The notes below the pieces were generated by a model that ran no database searches, was not told where the DNA came from, and saw only the letters and a program-made list of their open reading frames with translations. Of a stretch of DNA of 64,000 nt, positions 41,787-53,289 are shown one piece after another. Made by a program: the position numbers and the translations under genes. The DNA lies in contig CM019704.1 of assembly GCA_009760885.1 (NCBI GenBank), positions 14,924,429 to 14,988,428 of the forward strand, in the 5' to 3' direction. The stretch comes from Achatina immaculata (lineage: Eukaryota > Mollusca > Gastropoda > Stylommatophora > Achatinidae). How positions within the stretch are numbered: position 1 is the first letter of the stretch; the number at the start of each line of letters is the position of its first letter.

Positions 41787-43379
41787 TACTACTGAACGAA
41801 AGTTAAGGGCCAGTCATTAATTTCAAACATATGTTTAGTTTAATTGCCGTACTAAAACTGTAAATAAATTTATTGCAGAATCTCTTCTTGATTAAATTGC
41901 ATTCTCAGGCAGTCCTCTATGCAGCCGGGGCATAAACAACACCAACTGTTCATCATAACAATTGTAAAAATCACGTGCAATAGCATCGTCCTAGACACAC
42001 TATTAGGGTATTTTTAGACCCAGCAGGTATTTAATTCGTGCTGATTTGTGCTTTACGCGTGCAAGAGGCATCCTTACTGAACACTTCTTGCCTGCCAAGC
42101 ATTTTTATTAAAGCGGTTAAGGGAGGGGTATTTTTGTCATTTGAAAAACATGCCACCGCGAAGGCGTTTTAGCACCTTTGAGCGTCATCAGGCCATAGCC
42201 TTTGTTGAAAGCGGTTTATCTGGCCGTGAAGTTGCACGGCGTTCGGAGATGTCCCATTCTACCATCCAAAGGCATTTGGAGCGATTTCGCCCAACCGGAG
42301 GAGTAGAAGACAGCCATTGTTCAAGCCGACTCGTTGCACGAGTAGACAAGATGACAGATACCTGGAGCTGTCAACACTCCGCAACAGTAACGTCTTCCAC
42401 TCTCAGAAACCAGCTAATGAATACGGCAAACGTCAATGTTAGCGACAGAACAATTCGCAGGCGTTTAAGAGAATATGGGCTGTCTTCACGAAGATCAGCA
42501 ATAAGAATACCTCTTACTCCAGCTCACGGCAGAGGTAGAGTTGCCTGGTGCCGGCAGCACATCCGCTGGACGAGGTGCCAGTGGGGTGAAATTCTTTTCA
42601 CGGACAAATCCCGCTTCAATTTGTCCGTCAATGTTGACAGAATCCGTGTTTGGAGGCCAGGGGAACGGTTCCATGACAACATTATCCAAGAGGTGGATCA
42701 ATCACGGTCTGAGGGTGGCATCACCAGGCACGGCAGGACTCCCCTCCATGTCATTCATGGCACCCTAACCGCTCAGCGATACCTGAATGAAATTCTGCAA
42801 CCCATTGTCCAGCCTGCCTTGCAAGTCATGGGTACAGGGGCAATCCTACAAGACCATAACGCAAGACCACATCGGAGTATTGTGGTAGAAGATTTTCTTA
42901 AACAGCAAAGGATCATTAGAATCGATAGGTCAGCTCGGTCGCCCGATCTGTCGCCCATTGAGCACATTTGGGATGTCCTAGGCAGACGGGTTTCGACAAA
43001 TCATCCTCCACCTGTTAATGTCACCCAGCTGACCTTTTTCCTTCAACAAGAGTGGCAGGCCATTCCACAGAATGTCCTAACAACCCTGGTTAACTCGATG
43101 AGGCAACGGTGCGTCGAATGTCTGGCGGCGAACTGTGGCCACACGCGATATTGACATGTTTGTAGTTTGAAGACCACTCTTGCGAATTTTTGGATGAGGG
43201 GTGGCTGATTTCGCCAACTTGGTGTATGTGTATTCCTATTCCGATTTGCAAATGAAATGAATGAATTTGTTCAATTTTAAATGCTGTTTTCTTTGGTACT
43301 AATGGCTTGTTTGTTAGTCAGTTGATTTTGTTTTTGTAAGAATTTTAAAAAACTGGCCCTTAACTTTTGTCCAGTAATA
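41787..43379 (+). mobile_element. Tc1-type DNA transposon, near full length
   Basis: About 1.6 kb between TA dinucleotides, with terminal inverted repeats. The left end reads ACTGAACGAAAGTTAAGGGC and the right end, on the minus strand, ACTGGACAAAAGTTAAGGGC; two differences, and both continue CAGT. It carries one open transposase gene (42150-43154). Both ends and the ORF are complete, but the transposase has lost a catalytic residue, so the copy is probably immobile unless mobilised in trans. Confidence 0.92.
42150..43154 (+). CDS. Tc1-type (DD34E) transposase, open but with a substituted catalytic Asp
   Basis: 334 residues from the ATG at 42150; the nine bases upstream in frame start with TTG and were not used. 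N-terminal HTH: RRRFSTFERHQAIAFVESGL, GREVARRSEMSHSTIQRHLE, then a second HTH (SDRTIRRRLREYGLSSRRSA). DDE domain: FTDKSRFNL (first Asp present; the next residue, usually Glu, is Lys), LQDHNARPH where the Asp before Asn is His, and SPDLSPIEHIWD with the Glu 34 residues later. The spacing identifies His as replacing the second catalytic Asp. The segment EVDQSRSEGGITRHG replaces the usual longer RxGGGSxxVWGGIS strand, about five residues shorter, consistent with a repeat-mediated deletion plus a compensating base. It ends GGHTRY-like (CGHTRY), as in the family. Confidence 0.9.
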   Translation: MPPRRRFSTFERHQAIAFVESGLSGREVARRSEMSHSTIQRHLERFRPTGGVEDSHCSSRLVARVDKMTDTWSCQHSATVTSSTLRNQLMNTANVNVSDRTIRRRLREYGLSSRRSAIRIPLTPAHGRGRVAWCRQHIRWTRCQWGEILFTDKSRFNLSVNVDRIRVWRPGERFHDNIIQEVDQSRSEGGITRHGRTPLHVIHGTLTAQRYLNEILQPIVQPALQVMGTGAILQDHNARPHRSIVVEDFLKQQRIIRIDRSARSPDLSPIEHIWDVLGRRVSTNHPPPVNVTQLTFFLQQEWQAIPQNVLTTLVNSMRQRCVECLAANCGHTRY

Positions 43380-45489
43380 TAAATCCTTCAGTTACGCAGC
43401 GCCTGACTACTTCGTTTTACGTTCTGTGCCCATTTTTTTTTTTTTTTTGGCTTTAGGCGCCATTACTCTGTCAAAAGAGACGTCCACGAGATAAAGAAAG
43501 CTAAACAGCCCTATCATTCAGATTAGATATGTCCGACAGAACACAGAGGAATTACGTCATCGAAGCCTGTGTTATTTTATTAGTACCACGCTGAGTTAAA
43601 GCCGTCGATTGACTGACTGTTAGGCAGAATACGAGTAGCTATTCTTCATCTTCAAGTCAAGTCCAGGACGAGTCTTTAAAGTGGCTTGAGACTATATTTT
43701 TGTCAAGTAGTACCTCTCCCTTCTGTTCTTCATAAGTTCAACGAGAAATCGGATGTGACATCTCTAATGATAAGTCATCTTGACATGAAACGGCAAGGAG
43801 CTAGCAAAAGAGCCTTTTTACGTACATTGGTCCTTTCGATACTTCCTTTCTTTCTGCCCGGAGTTATATTTGCTCTTTTCTCATTCGTGTGAAGTTTCAA
43901 CAGTGTTCCGTACTGTTGCAAAGTGCCATCAGGACAAATGTAAATGTTAGAATAATTCTTCCACATCTTCTGTTGCGATAAGACCTGCTCTTTGCGAGTT
44001 CAAACAGTACCGGAGATACTGTACATCTTATTATAATTTCTAGCCGCAGCTCCATCCATCTTATAACGCATCGTGATATTCCCTGTCTCACAACGAATCC
44101 CCTGTAGTACCTTATCAGCATGCTCGTGACTTCTTCAGTGCTGGCCATATCTTATAAAGTGGCGCGCGAGGCCATATATTCTGGCTAGATATTTGTTAGC
44201 CTTGTTTCCCCCACTTTCCTTAAGAGAATTTAATTTTCCCTTTCCTTCTTGTTCAATATTTATTTCATGGCTTCAGGTGGAAGTCTTTCACATATTTTTT
44301 TGTCCTCAATGATGCTCAAACATTTAGTATTTATACGGTTTATATCCATTTATATATTTAAAATTCGAGTTACATGCAATGGTTCGCACTAACGAAAGGG
44401 CCCACTAAAAATTTGCATCTATAGCGGTTTGTTAGTTTTTAAAAATGCTTTTTTAACGCATGGAAAGGTACACTATAAGACAAATATTTGACTAACTTAA
44501 GAGCCGTACTAACTGTTCCAATTTATGCAGAAATTTGACTTATACGAGCAGACTTAGAAACCTTGCTCGTTCGTAACCCGGGGACTGCCTCTTCTGTGAA
44601 ATGCTTTGATTGCATGCAACGTTCAGTGTGCCTCAGCTTAAAAGAGGATGTACTGAACAAGGCTAAAGTGTTCAAAATCTTGTCATTTCTTCCAAACTTC
44701 ATGCTCAGAAAACATAAATATATCAATGTTATTTTTATGAGCAGTTTTTTTTTTCTTAAACTGACAGTACTACAAAGAAGAACCCTGTCAAACAAATTCG
44801 TGGCACGAGCATTCTTGCTTTAAAATCACAAACTTTATACGAGTTTAGGAATCTGATGAGGCAAAAGGTCATGAATCTTACGTCAAACCCTCCAGAAATA
44901 GTTTCAGCAAACATTCTGAACTGACGGTGCCTTTTAGTACACAATCAAATCACTTCCACTCTTAATCATCACCGGATGTTGTGACGCTAAGAGTATGACA
45001 TGCAACAGGATGATGCGGGAAATAGTGCTCCCTATAAACGATATATCTGCGTCCAAAAACAACCTGTAATTTCCGCTCGGCCCGATCTGACGAACTGAAC
45101 ATGAGCGATTACCGCAGGCACTAGTTAGGTTATCGCTTCTCCTCAACCCTTATCTCTTTCTCTTTCTCTCTCAGTCTGAGCGAGTATTTCGCTTTCAATC
45201 ACTTTCACTAAAATACGCCGTGATTTCCGGCAAAATTTAGCAAACTTCTGTGCATTTCAGTAATAGATTCGTGCCTTTTAAACTAAACACTTTCATCATG
45301 GTGAATTTGTGCCGTAAGATTCTTCCTCGTCAACTTGTTCCATATTTTTATAATCACCTTTGTCAAGAAAACTGTCCTAATTCAGAAAGTGGGCTCATCT
45401 CAGCCGTCCTTATATGCAAACTCTTTATGCTGGCCGTGGAGTCTAAAATTTTACATTCACAAGCCCAGCAGTTATAGGTCTACTTCAGT
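43380..45489. other. Unique sequence, no gene recognised
   Basis: Short open frames exist on both strands (for example minus 43897-44148 and 44934-45146), but none has a recognisable domain or supporting splice context. Confidence 0.4.
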
Positions 45490-45493
45490 CTTT

Positions 45494-45752
45494 GTCTTAT
45501 CTTGACACTTCAATCTTTGTTTTATCTCGAGACTTCAATCTTTGTTTTATCTTGATATTTCAATCTTTGTCTTATCATGACACTTCAATCTTTGTTTTAT
45601 CTTGACACTTCAATTTTTGTTTTATCTTGACACTTCAATCTTTGTTTTATCTTGACACTTTAATCTCTGTCTTATCTTGACACTTTAGTCTTTGTTTTAT
45701 CTTGACACTTTAATCTTTGTCTTATCTTGACACTTCAATCTCTGTCTTATCT
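45494..45752. repeat. 26-bp minisatellite, about ten copies
   Basis: Unit TTATCTTGACACTTCAATCT plus TTGTTT, with TTGTC and TTTAATC variants. Confidence 0.9.
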
Positions 45753-46019
45753 TTGGTGTAATATTTCTTTCTACAAGCCAGTTTTGGCCCTAGAACAATG
45801 TGTCAAAGTTTACTTAGACAAGTGGTTTATTTCAAAAACAAATTATCTTATTAATTATACAAAAAAAGGAAGAAGTCAACTACGGCTTGTTATCAGTGTA
45901 TGTATTAAGTTATTATGATAACTTCAACTTTAGAAGAAATAAATGGTAAGTTAAACCACAAGACAAACTCGTGTTCTGTTAAATAAAAAGAAAAGATTTT
46001 TTTAAAATTTAAAATGAAA

Positions 46020-46024
<5 letters not shown>

Positions 46025-46054
<30 letters not shown>

Positions 46055-46130
46055 GGGGGGGGGAGAGAGACAGAGAGAGAGAAGGGGGGGGGGAGAAAGA
46101 GAGAGAGAAGGGGGGGGGGAAATCCTTGAG
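46025..46130. repeat. (GA)n and poly-G low-complexity block
   Basis: Alternating GA runs and three G tracts, purine-only over about 100 bp. A separate (GT)n(GA)n block lies at 46281-46320. Confidence 0.95.
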
Positions 46131-46281
46131 CTTCAACAGCTGTCAGTTTTATTGTTGTCGCTTGTACGAGTAGATTTAATTTATGCATCTGGTACAGATC
46201 AAAATAACCGAGACAGGCAACAGCTGAATAAAGGATGACAGTGCAGAATCCATCTGTTGCATGATACAAATATGATACAAA

Positions 46282-46320
<39 letters not shown>

Positions 46321-47984
46321 ACTTTTAAAAACAAATAGCAAAGGCAGATTGAAAAGTACACGGCAATCACAACAGACAGAAGCCATCGCAATACAACACG
46401 TTTCCAATGGTTGATGGGTAGTTCGAACACGCACAACGGAGTGCTCTGGCTTTTAATCTAGTGGATGCTAAGGTAAAATAAACATGGAGGTTCCGCTGCG
46501 TGACTGCATCCTTTTTGAACACCGTGAGATTTCTTTGGGCGGAGAAAGTGGCACCTCCTGAAATTCACCGTAGGATTCTGGCTCAGCACGGAAGTAAAAC
46601 TGCGTGACTCTGGGAAAAATGTATAAATGGGTTGTAGGATTTTCTTAAAATCCTCTAATTCGTTCAACGTTTTGAACTTATTAATATTATTATTATTATT
46701 ATTTCACATCATCTCGCGACCCTGCCTCTGATACTCATAGACTTCAACTTGGATCGCGACTACATGTCTGGCAGTAAGACATAGGAATATAGTCAGTCAC
46801 ATCTGTCTGTCTGTCTGTTTTCACTTCCTCTGTCTTGTGCTCAACGTGATTGCTCTTTACTTTCGCTGTTACTTCGCACTTGGTAAAACAACTCGTCCCA
46901 GAACTCCCAACTCACTCCGTCCTATCTACAACCACTGACCATTATTTCAGCTCGTCTTGCAGATCCGTGAGACAAGCCACGCCATCGTGTTGGACGCTGG
47001 GCCCACGGGGAGAAGTGACTGCGACATGCTGTTGTTCTGATAATGGCATTTCACTTTCCGTTATGTGCCCACAGACAGGCAGCACTCTGTGGTTTATGGA
47101 GTTCCAGGTGACGAAGGACACCATTTTCTTGCACGTATGTTAGGTTCGGTTGCTTTTGTTTTGAGATTCTTATAAATGTAACTGCATGAAGTATTGTTAT
47201 GTTAAGCGCAACGAGGCTAGGCCTTTCCGCAGAAACATTGTTTGTACTAATATGGCCGATTTATGCAAATAAAACATTGCTAGAATCGATCATGAGAGAA
47301 CCATTTCAGCAAAAAATTGTTTGTAAAGTTCCACACTTATTCTCTAACTGCTTCAAAATTTGTTTAAATCTTTTCATGTTAATTTTATGAGATTTGGTAA
47401 TGAAATTATTTTTTTAAAATGTATATTATACATGAAACTTTTCATGCACTTTTTTTTCGGATAAAGCGATTAAGATATTAGAAATTTTGTTACCTAATTT
47501 GTTCATAAAGTTTTAATGCAGGGAAAATTACTTATTTTAGTTGCCACTTTACTTTTTGTTTTTAGAAGACGCATTTTGAAAAATAAAATTGACATAGCAA
47601 GCAAATTTGAACAAAAATTACAGAAATTGAAAATAAAACACAACAGAAAAATAAAATTTGTAAACAAATTTATGTTTTAAAGCTTTTGCTGATGTCCTGT
47701 GTATAGGGACTCGGAAAATAATAGTTCATTTAAACATATTTTGTAAATTAAATGTCACCATGCTTTTTTAAAGTAGCAAATGACAAATTATGAAAGCTAA
47801 CATACCATGTTATGTAACAAATATGGATCGTGAGATCTCTGGGTGTTCTGAAATTCAAAATTTACCGCCTGTTCGAAAGGTAACAGCTCGTTATTTATTA
47901 AAGTTGCCTTGTACGGACTGTAAAGAAACCCACAAGAATACGCAAGTGCACTTGAAGGTTATATGTATATGTATAGATTTGTAA
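46321..47984. other. Unique sequence, no gene recognised
   Basis: A TATTAT run lies at 46680-46702 and a CTGT run at 46804-46818. An open patch at about 46960-47140 has no recognisable product. Confidence 0.4.
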
Positions 47985-48016
47985 TAGGCAACGCCAGTCG
48001 GCACGGCACATGATGA
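47985..48016 (+). mobile_element. RTE family B 3' stub
   Basis: About 30 bp, AGGCAACGCCAGTCGGCACG then GCACATGATGAT, matching the 3' end of the copies at 5640 and 13391, followed by a TA run. Confidence 0.75.
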
Positions 48017-48094
48017 TATATATATATATATTTCTTGTGGGGAACCCAAGTATTAAATACTTACCATCTGCTCCCATTTCCCTCATATGTCGTT

Positions 48095-48155
48095 CCCCCG
48101 CCCCCCCCCCCCCCCAAGCTATCACCCCAATTCCCCCCCCCCCCTCTCCCTTTTT
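48095..48155. repeat. Poly-C tracts
   Basis: Two C runs separated by AAGCTATCACCCCAATT. Further C runs lie at 48425-48475. Confidence 0.9.
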
Positions 48156-48479
48156 ACCCACCGCACTATACAATGTACGAACCCTCATGAAATCATTTGT
48201 GTAGACAGAAAAACAAGTAGTTTTCTTTTTAATTTGTCGGATAGGCCGCCTCCTTTGGCCGGAAAGAAGAATAATAAAAGTATAACATACAAAATGTTTA
48301 TCAGGTTTGGCTTGTGGTATTTGGCATGTGCAAGAATAGGGTTTGTTTTTTTTTTCTTTGTGTAGAATTAAGAATAGCTTTTTTAACCAACCTGTCTTGG
48401 ACGCCAATAAAATTTGTTAAGAGTCCCCCCCCCCCCCCCTCCAAACCCAAACAACACCCCCCCCCACCCCCCTTTTTCA

Positions 48480-48895
48480 ATCCCAGAGAATTTCAGCGTG
48501 GGGTGCAAAGTTTCTGATGAATCAACTGTACTGCAAATAATACTTTGTCTCGCGTATATCACATGTTTGACAACCAAAAGGTAAAAGATTTCATGACGAA
48601 AACATCGTTTGCACCATGAGACACCCTCATAGTCAGATGATGTTGGGTGCAATATCAAAATCCGTGGGGCGCAAAGTTTCTGAAAAATATAAAAAGTGTA
48701 TCAAATGTTTGCTAGAGTACTCTCCCCGTCCCAGAGCACTTCAATGTAGGAAGTTTAGGCTACTTCAAGGTTTCTGAACAAGACGTAAATGAAACCACAG
48801 GGCTCCGCTAGCAGTGCCTGGGAGGGATTTTTCATTTACGATCTCTGACGCAACCCATTCAGACTTGCGAGTTGAAAACCACTGTTCTATGGTAC
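48480..48895. mobile_element. Possible hAT-like MITE remnant with internal duplication
   Basis: The minus-strand end is ACAGTGGTTTTCAACTCGCA. Inside, GTGGGGTGCAAAGTTTCTGA (48499-48518) and GTGGGGCGCAAAGTTTCTGA (48664-48683) repeat. The left terminus is unclear. Confidence 0.35.
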
Positions 48896-48944
48896 ACGTT
48901 TGTTGTACTTTTTTTCTGTTTTACGGTGGGAAAGGAATCTTGTG

Positions 48945-49683
48945 TTTGATTACTTCTCTTTTCAGATTTTGTAATGTTTGATTACTTCTCATTTCAGATC
49001 TGTAATGGTTGATTAATTCTCTCTTAAGATTTTGTTATGTTTGATTACTTCTCTTTTCAGACTTTGTATTGTTTGATTACTTTTCTTTTCAGATTCTGTA
49101 ATGTTTGATTACTTTTCTTTTCAGATTCTGTAATGTTTGATTACTTCTATATTAAGATTTTGTAATGTTTGATTACTTTTCATTTCAGACCTTGTAATGT
49201 TTGATTACTTCTCTTTTCAGACTTTGTAATGTTTGATTACTTCTCTTTTCAGACTTTGTAATGTTTGATTACTTCTCATTTCAGATTGTGTAATGTATGA
49301 TTACCTCTCTTTTTTAGACTTTGTAATGTTTGATTACTTCTCCCTTCAGATTTTATAATGTTTGATTACTTCTCTTTTCAGATTCTGTAATGCTTGATTA
49401 CTTCTCTCTTCAGATTATGTAATGCTTTATTAATTATTTCTCTCTTAGATTTTGTAATGTTTGATTACTTCTCTCTTCAGATTGTGTAACGTTTGATTAC
49501 TTCTCTTTTCAGATTCTGTAATGTTTGATTACTTTTCCCTTCATATTCTCTGTCTGATTACTTCTCTTTTCAGATTCTATAACGTTTGATTACTTCTCTC
49601 TTCATATTTTGTAATGTTTGATTACTTCTCTTTTCAGATTCTGTAATGTTTGATTACTTCTCTTTTCAGGTTTTGTAATGTTA
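48945..49683. repeat. 32-bp minisatellite, about 23 copies
   Basis: Unit TGTTTGATTACTTCTCTTTT then CAGATTCTGTAA, with point variants and some shortened units. Each unit includes a pyrimidine tract followed by CAG. Confidence 0.95.
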
Positions 49684-49904
49684 TTTACTTTTTAACAGTT
49701 GTTTAAAAAATTGCTGTCTAAGATTTGACTGAAGAATTGTAAAAAAAAACAATTTAAAAATAGTTTAATCCCTTTTCAGAAATACCAAACTACACGAAGA
49801 ACATTTATCACTATGGATTTATGCAGGTACTTTATCTATTTCATTTATTATTTAGACTGACATCTCAAGCCTCGAGGGGCAAGTGCAGTGCCAGTAAAAC
49901 TTAC

Positions 49905-50165
49905 TTCGTAGTGCTGATCAATCTAACCAATTCATAGTGCTGATCAATCTAACCAATTCATAGTGTTGATCAATCTAACCAATTCATAGTGCTGATCAAT
50001 TTAACTAATTCATAGTGCTGATCAATTTAACTAATTCATAGTGCTGATCAATTTAACTAATTCATAGTGCTGATCAATCCAACTAATTCATAGTGCTGAT
50101 CAATCCAACCAATTCATAGTGCTGATCAATCTAACCAGTTCATAGTGCTGATTAGTTTAACCAAC
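49905..50165. repeat. 26-bp minisatellite, about ten copies
   Basis: Unit TTCATAGTGCTGATCAATCT plus AACCAA; variants TTAACTAA and CCAACTAA are clustered. Confidence 0.95.
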
Positions 50166-52067
50166 CGCGATCTTCAGAAAATACTGCGGAACGAACAATA
50201 GAGACCCGCGAACCAAATTTACTGTTTACTGACTTGCCCGTGGGACTTCCATTGAGTCTTAGCGTTCTATTTTATTATATCTTTGAGTTGTTTCGCCAAA
50301 ATAAACGATATATTTTTATGGTATATATTTTTTAAATTATAAACCATCAGAGCACTGGGAGTATTAACAGAACTTTTGATTGTTGCTCTTAACAGTGAAT
50401 AATCAAATTAGAGCAACAAGCAGTTATTCTTCCCTCCCCACCTCACCCCCACCCCCCCCCCATTTTCTCTCTTTCTTCTCCTTCTTCTTCTTTTGGAAAA
50501 AAGGCAAAGAATTCATCAAACTGAAGACAGAGCGACACAGACTCTTCACTGAAGCAGACAGAGAGACAGACAGAAGGTGATTTCACTTGCAACTGGAAAA
50601 AAACCAGCTAGTAATCTTATATCTGTAACATAGTACAGTCCCCAGCCTGTAACTATTGTCGGTGATCTCGTAATGAAACCACTTTATCACATCCGGGCAA
50701 TTTAATAACAACGAAACAGCGCAATTCACATCTGCATCTGAGTGTATGTAGGTATCGTATGTATTATGTAGGTATCGTATGTGTAAGTAATAGACCAGTT
50801 GTTAAATTATACGCGCGGGGACTTTTTAGGAACAGCACATGGCTTTACTCATAGCAAAGGTATGTTGCACATAAACAACTTTTGCTGAGTTCATCTAGTT
50901 AACTGTTAAAAGCTGAATGTACTGTTAGTTTTCTACAACGCAAAAGTTTGCAGTTAAGTTCTGGAACCTTTTGGATACCTTGTGAAGAGAGGCGCTTTAT
51001 TCTTTAAAAGTGTTTTATTACAAATTTGGAACTGTAGTTTTAACGGCATTCCACGGAAGCAAGATATTCAAACACCTGTTAGGAAAATAGTGGTTTACGT
51101 TAAGTTTCCAGAAAGAATTAAAAAAGCAGATGTCTTTACAAGACCACCATCAAGGGACACCCAAAGATGCTTACACTGGTAAATGGGAGAAGAAATCTTA
51201 GCAAGTTTTTATCCTCCCTCAGTGACCGTCAGGGGAAGTAAGTTATTGGCCATCTTTGGTTTCTCTGGGCCTGCCTGACAACTGGCTATACCTTCCACCG
51301 GTCGTACGTTGTTCCTAGAGCCGTAATTTAGTTTCTAAATATCACTGGTGTAGTCTCATCGATCTGTCGTCTTTGCCACTTTATGCCCTCTCTTTCCTAT
51401 CGTTTTACGCGACCGCTCGGGCCAAAATTGTAAACAAGAAGAGGATAAACGCAAACAGACGCAACCTTTCAGCATAAATATTGTGTGTTGCTGCTGCTAT
51501 CCTTTGTGCAAACATCGAGTGAGTCAGACATGAATTCCGCAGACAAAAGGCTGGCAACTGCTAGACATCTACCTGCTTCTAAATCGAGTCTAAGGCAAGA
51601 TGGGGTTTATGATAATCAGCGTTTTGTGCAAAATACTCCTGATTTTGTGCATATTCTTTTTATACTCATTTCCCCTTTTCCCTGGTATTTATTTGTTCGC
51701 AGTATTTGCAAAATTCCTAGTCTAGCGTAGTAATACAGCTGTGTGTGTGTAACTGTTTATAGTATACATGCGGGTGTGTAATTGTGTGTGTGTGTTTATA
51801 GATCGAATATTTGAGATCTGTTTACTGACAGATAGAACGTCTAATGTTCTAAAGAAAGCCTAATGTAATAACATGCTGTCTGTTATTTGTTGGTTTTATG
51901 TTGAAATATATTTCTCTTAGGCAGCGCAGTAGAATGAAGTTTGAAACATTTCAGTAAATTTAAGGCAGAATAAGACCTACGAGAAATGTTTCCTTTTTCG
52001 TGCACGTATTTCTTACAAGGAGGTTACCAAAAAATCTAAATTTTCAATTTTTAAAATCTATTTTTCC
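50166..52067. other. Unique sequence, no gene recognised
   Basis: Includes a GTATGTAGGTATC duplication at 50745-50780 and short GT runs near 51742-51800. No domain seen. Confidence 0.4.
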
Positions 52068-52260
52068 GTGTTTTTATTTGTTGTGTTGTTCTTGTATGAG
52101 ATCCTTGAAAAAGGCTTTCGCCGAAATATTGGACCTTGTATGTTTTTCATATATACGTGCTCATCTTACTTTCTGCGTTCGTGTTTCTGCCCACTTTCTT
52201 CACTCTTTTGTTTTGTAAAACTGAAGCATACACCTCCATCTACCTCTCACATATGTGCGC
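52068..52260 (+). mobile_element. Penelope-like 3' fragment with hammerhead-like core
   Basis: ATCCTTGAAAAAGGCTTTCG then CCGAAATATTGG, then ATGTTTTTCATATATACGTG, CACTCTTTTG and TGTAAAACTGAAGCATACAC. Collinear with the right arm and 3' end of the insertion at 35060-35270. Confidence 0.7.
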
Positions 52261-52552
52261 TTCTCACGAATCATGAACATAGCTTGTCTTGCCTTGTCTC
52301 CTTCCTCATGTACCTTTCCGTTTTGAGTAGTCATATAGATAGGGTTCGAAGGTTTGCTTTGAATAACGGGATATTTAAGATTTCTATTGTCTCCTCCATC
52401 CATTTCCTCTTGGGTGGTCTCTTCCTCTAATCCCCACCGTTCTCAACATGAGTGTTTTCTGTGGTATACTCTCTGGCTGTTACCGACAGCATGGGGTGTA
52501 TATGGCTAGAAACGTGCAAAAGAATATATTTCTAACTTTATTAGTCAGATTA

Positions 52553-52613
52553 TTACATCTTACATCTTTCCCGTGCCGCTAAACGTCACATAGTTATTTC
52601 CCAAGTTTTCCTG
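52553..52613 (-). mobile_element. RTE-A 3' stub
   Basis: About 60 bp: ACATCTTACATCTTTCCCGT, then GCCGCTAAACGTCACATAG and CCAAGTTTTCCTGT, the same 3' end as at 3631 and 53290. Confidence 0.85.
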
Positions 52614-52950
52614 TGAGATTAGTAGAAGATTATTTCTTGCCTTATTCTAACTTTATTAGTGAAATTAGTAGAAGACTATTTCTTGTCCTATTCTAACTTT
52701 ATTAGTGTAATTAGTAGAAGATTATTTCTTGCCTTATTCTAACTTTATTAGTGAAATTGGTAAAAGATTCTCGCCTTCTTCTAACTTTATTAGTGAAATT
52801 AGTAAAGATTGTTGCCTTCTTCTAACTTTATTACTGAAATTAGTAAAAGATTTTTGCCTTCTTCTAACTTTATTAGTGAAATTAGTAAAATATTTTTGCC
52901 TTCTTCTAACTTTATTAGTGAAATTAGTAAAAGATTATTTCTTGCCCTTT
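52614..52950. repeat. Minisatellite of alternating 40- to 46-bp units, about eight copies
   Basis: Units share TTCTAACTTTATTAGTGAAA then TTAGTA(A/G)AAGATT. Longer units add ATTTCTTGCC; shorter units have TTTTTGCC. Confidence 0.9.
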
Positions 52951-53084
52951 TGTTCCCAGTGCTGTGTTGAGAACAGTTAAAAATACACATGTCACTTTGC
53001 AGTCCTTTATTTATAAGTTTGTTTCTAAAGTTTCTGAAATTTGTTATATATAGAAACGTTAGCTCCGTACCTTGCGCATTATGT

Positions 53085-53205
53085 TTGTAAGAGAGATAGA
53101 CGGACAGACAGGCAGACAGGCAGGCAGGTTGGCAGGCATACAGGCAGACAGGAATATATATATATATAGTCTAATTCTGTTGTATATATATATATATATA
53201 TATAG
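53085..53205. repeat. Compound CAGA/CAGG and TA microsatellite
   Basis: GACAGACAGGCAGACAGGCA then two (TA)n runs separated by GTCTAATTCTGTTG. Confidence 0.9.
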
Positions 53206-53225
53206 TCTAATTCTGTCTAATTCTG

Positions 53226-53289
53226 TCAGTCTAATTCTGCTGTACTGCTGTTACTATGAATTACTGCTGTTACATCTATTACTACCACT
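53226..53289. repeat. 64-bp direct repeat, copy 1
   Basis: AGTCTAATTCTGCTGTACTG through CTATTACTACCACT; repeated at 55932-55995 with the RTE-A pair in between. Confidence 0.9.

Noticed and set aside
43897..44148. 83-residue minus-strand frame starting MASTEEVTSML
   Set aside because: No domain recognised, and no splice or promoter context to support it.
44934..45146. 70-residue minus-strand frame
   Set aside because: No recognised family; length is within chance expectation.
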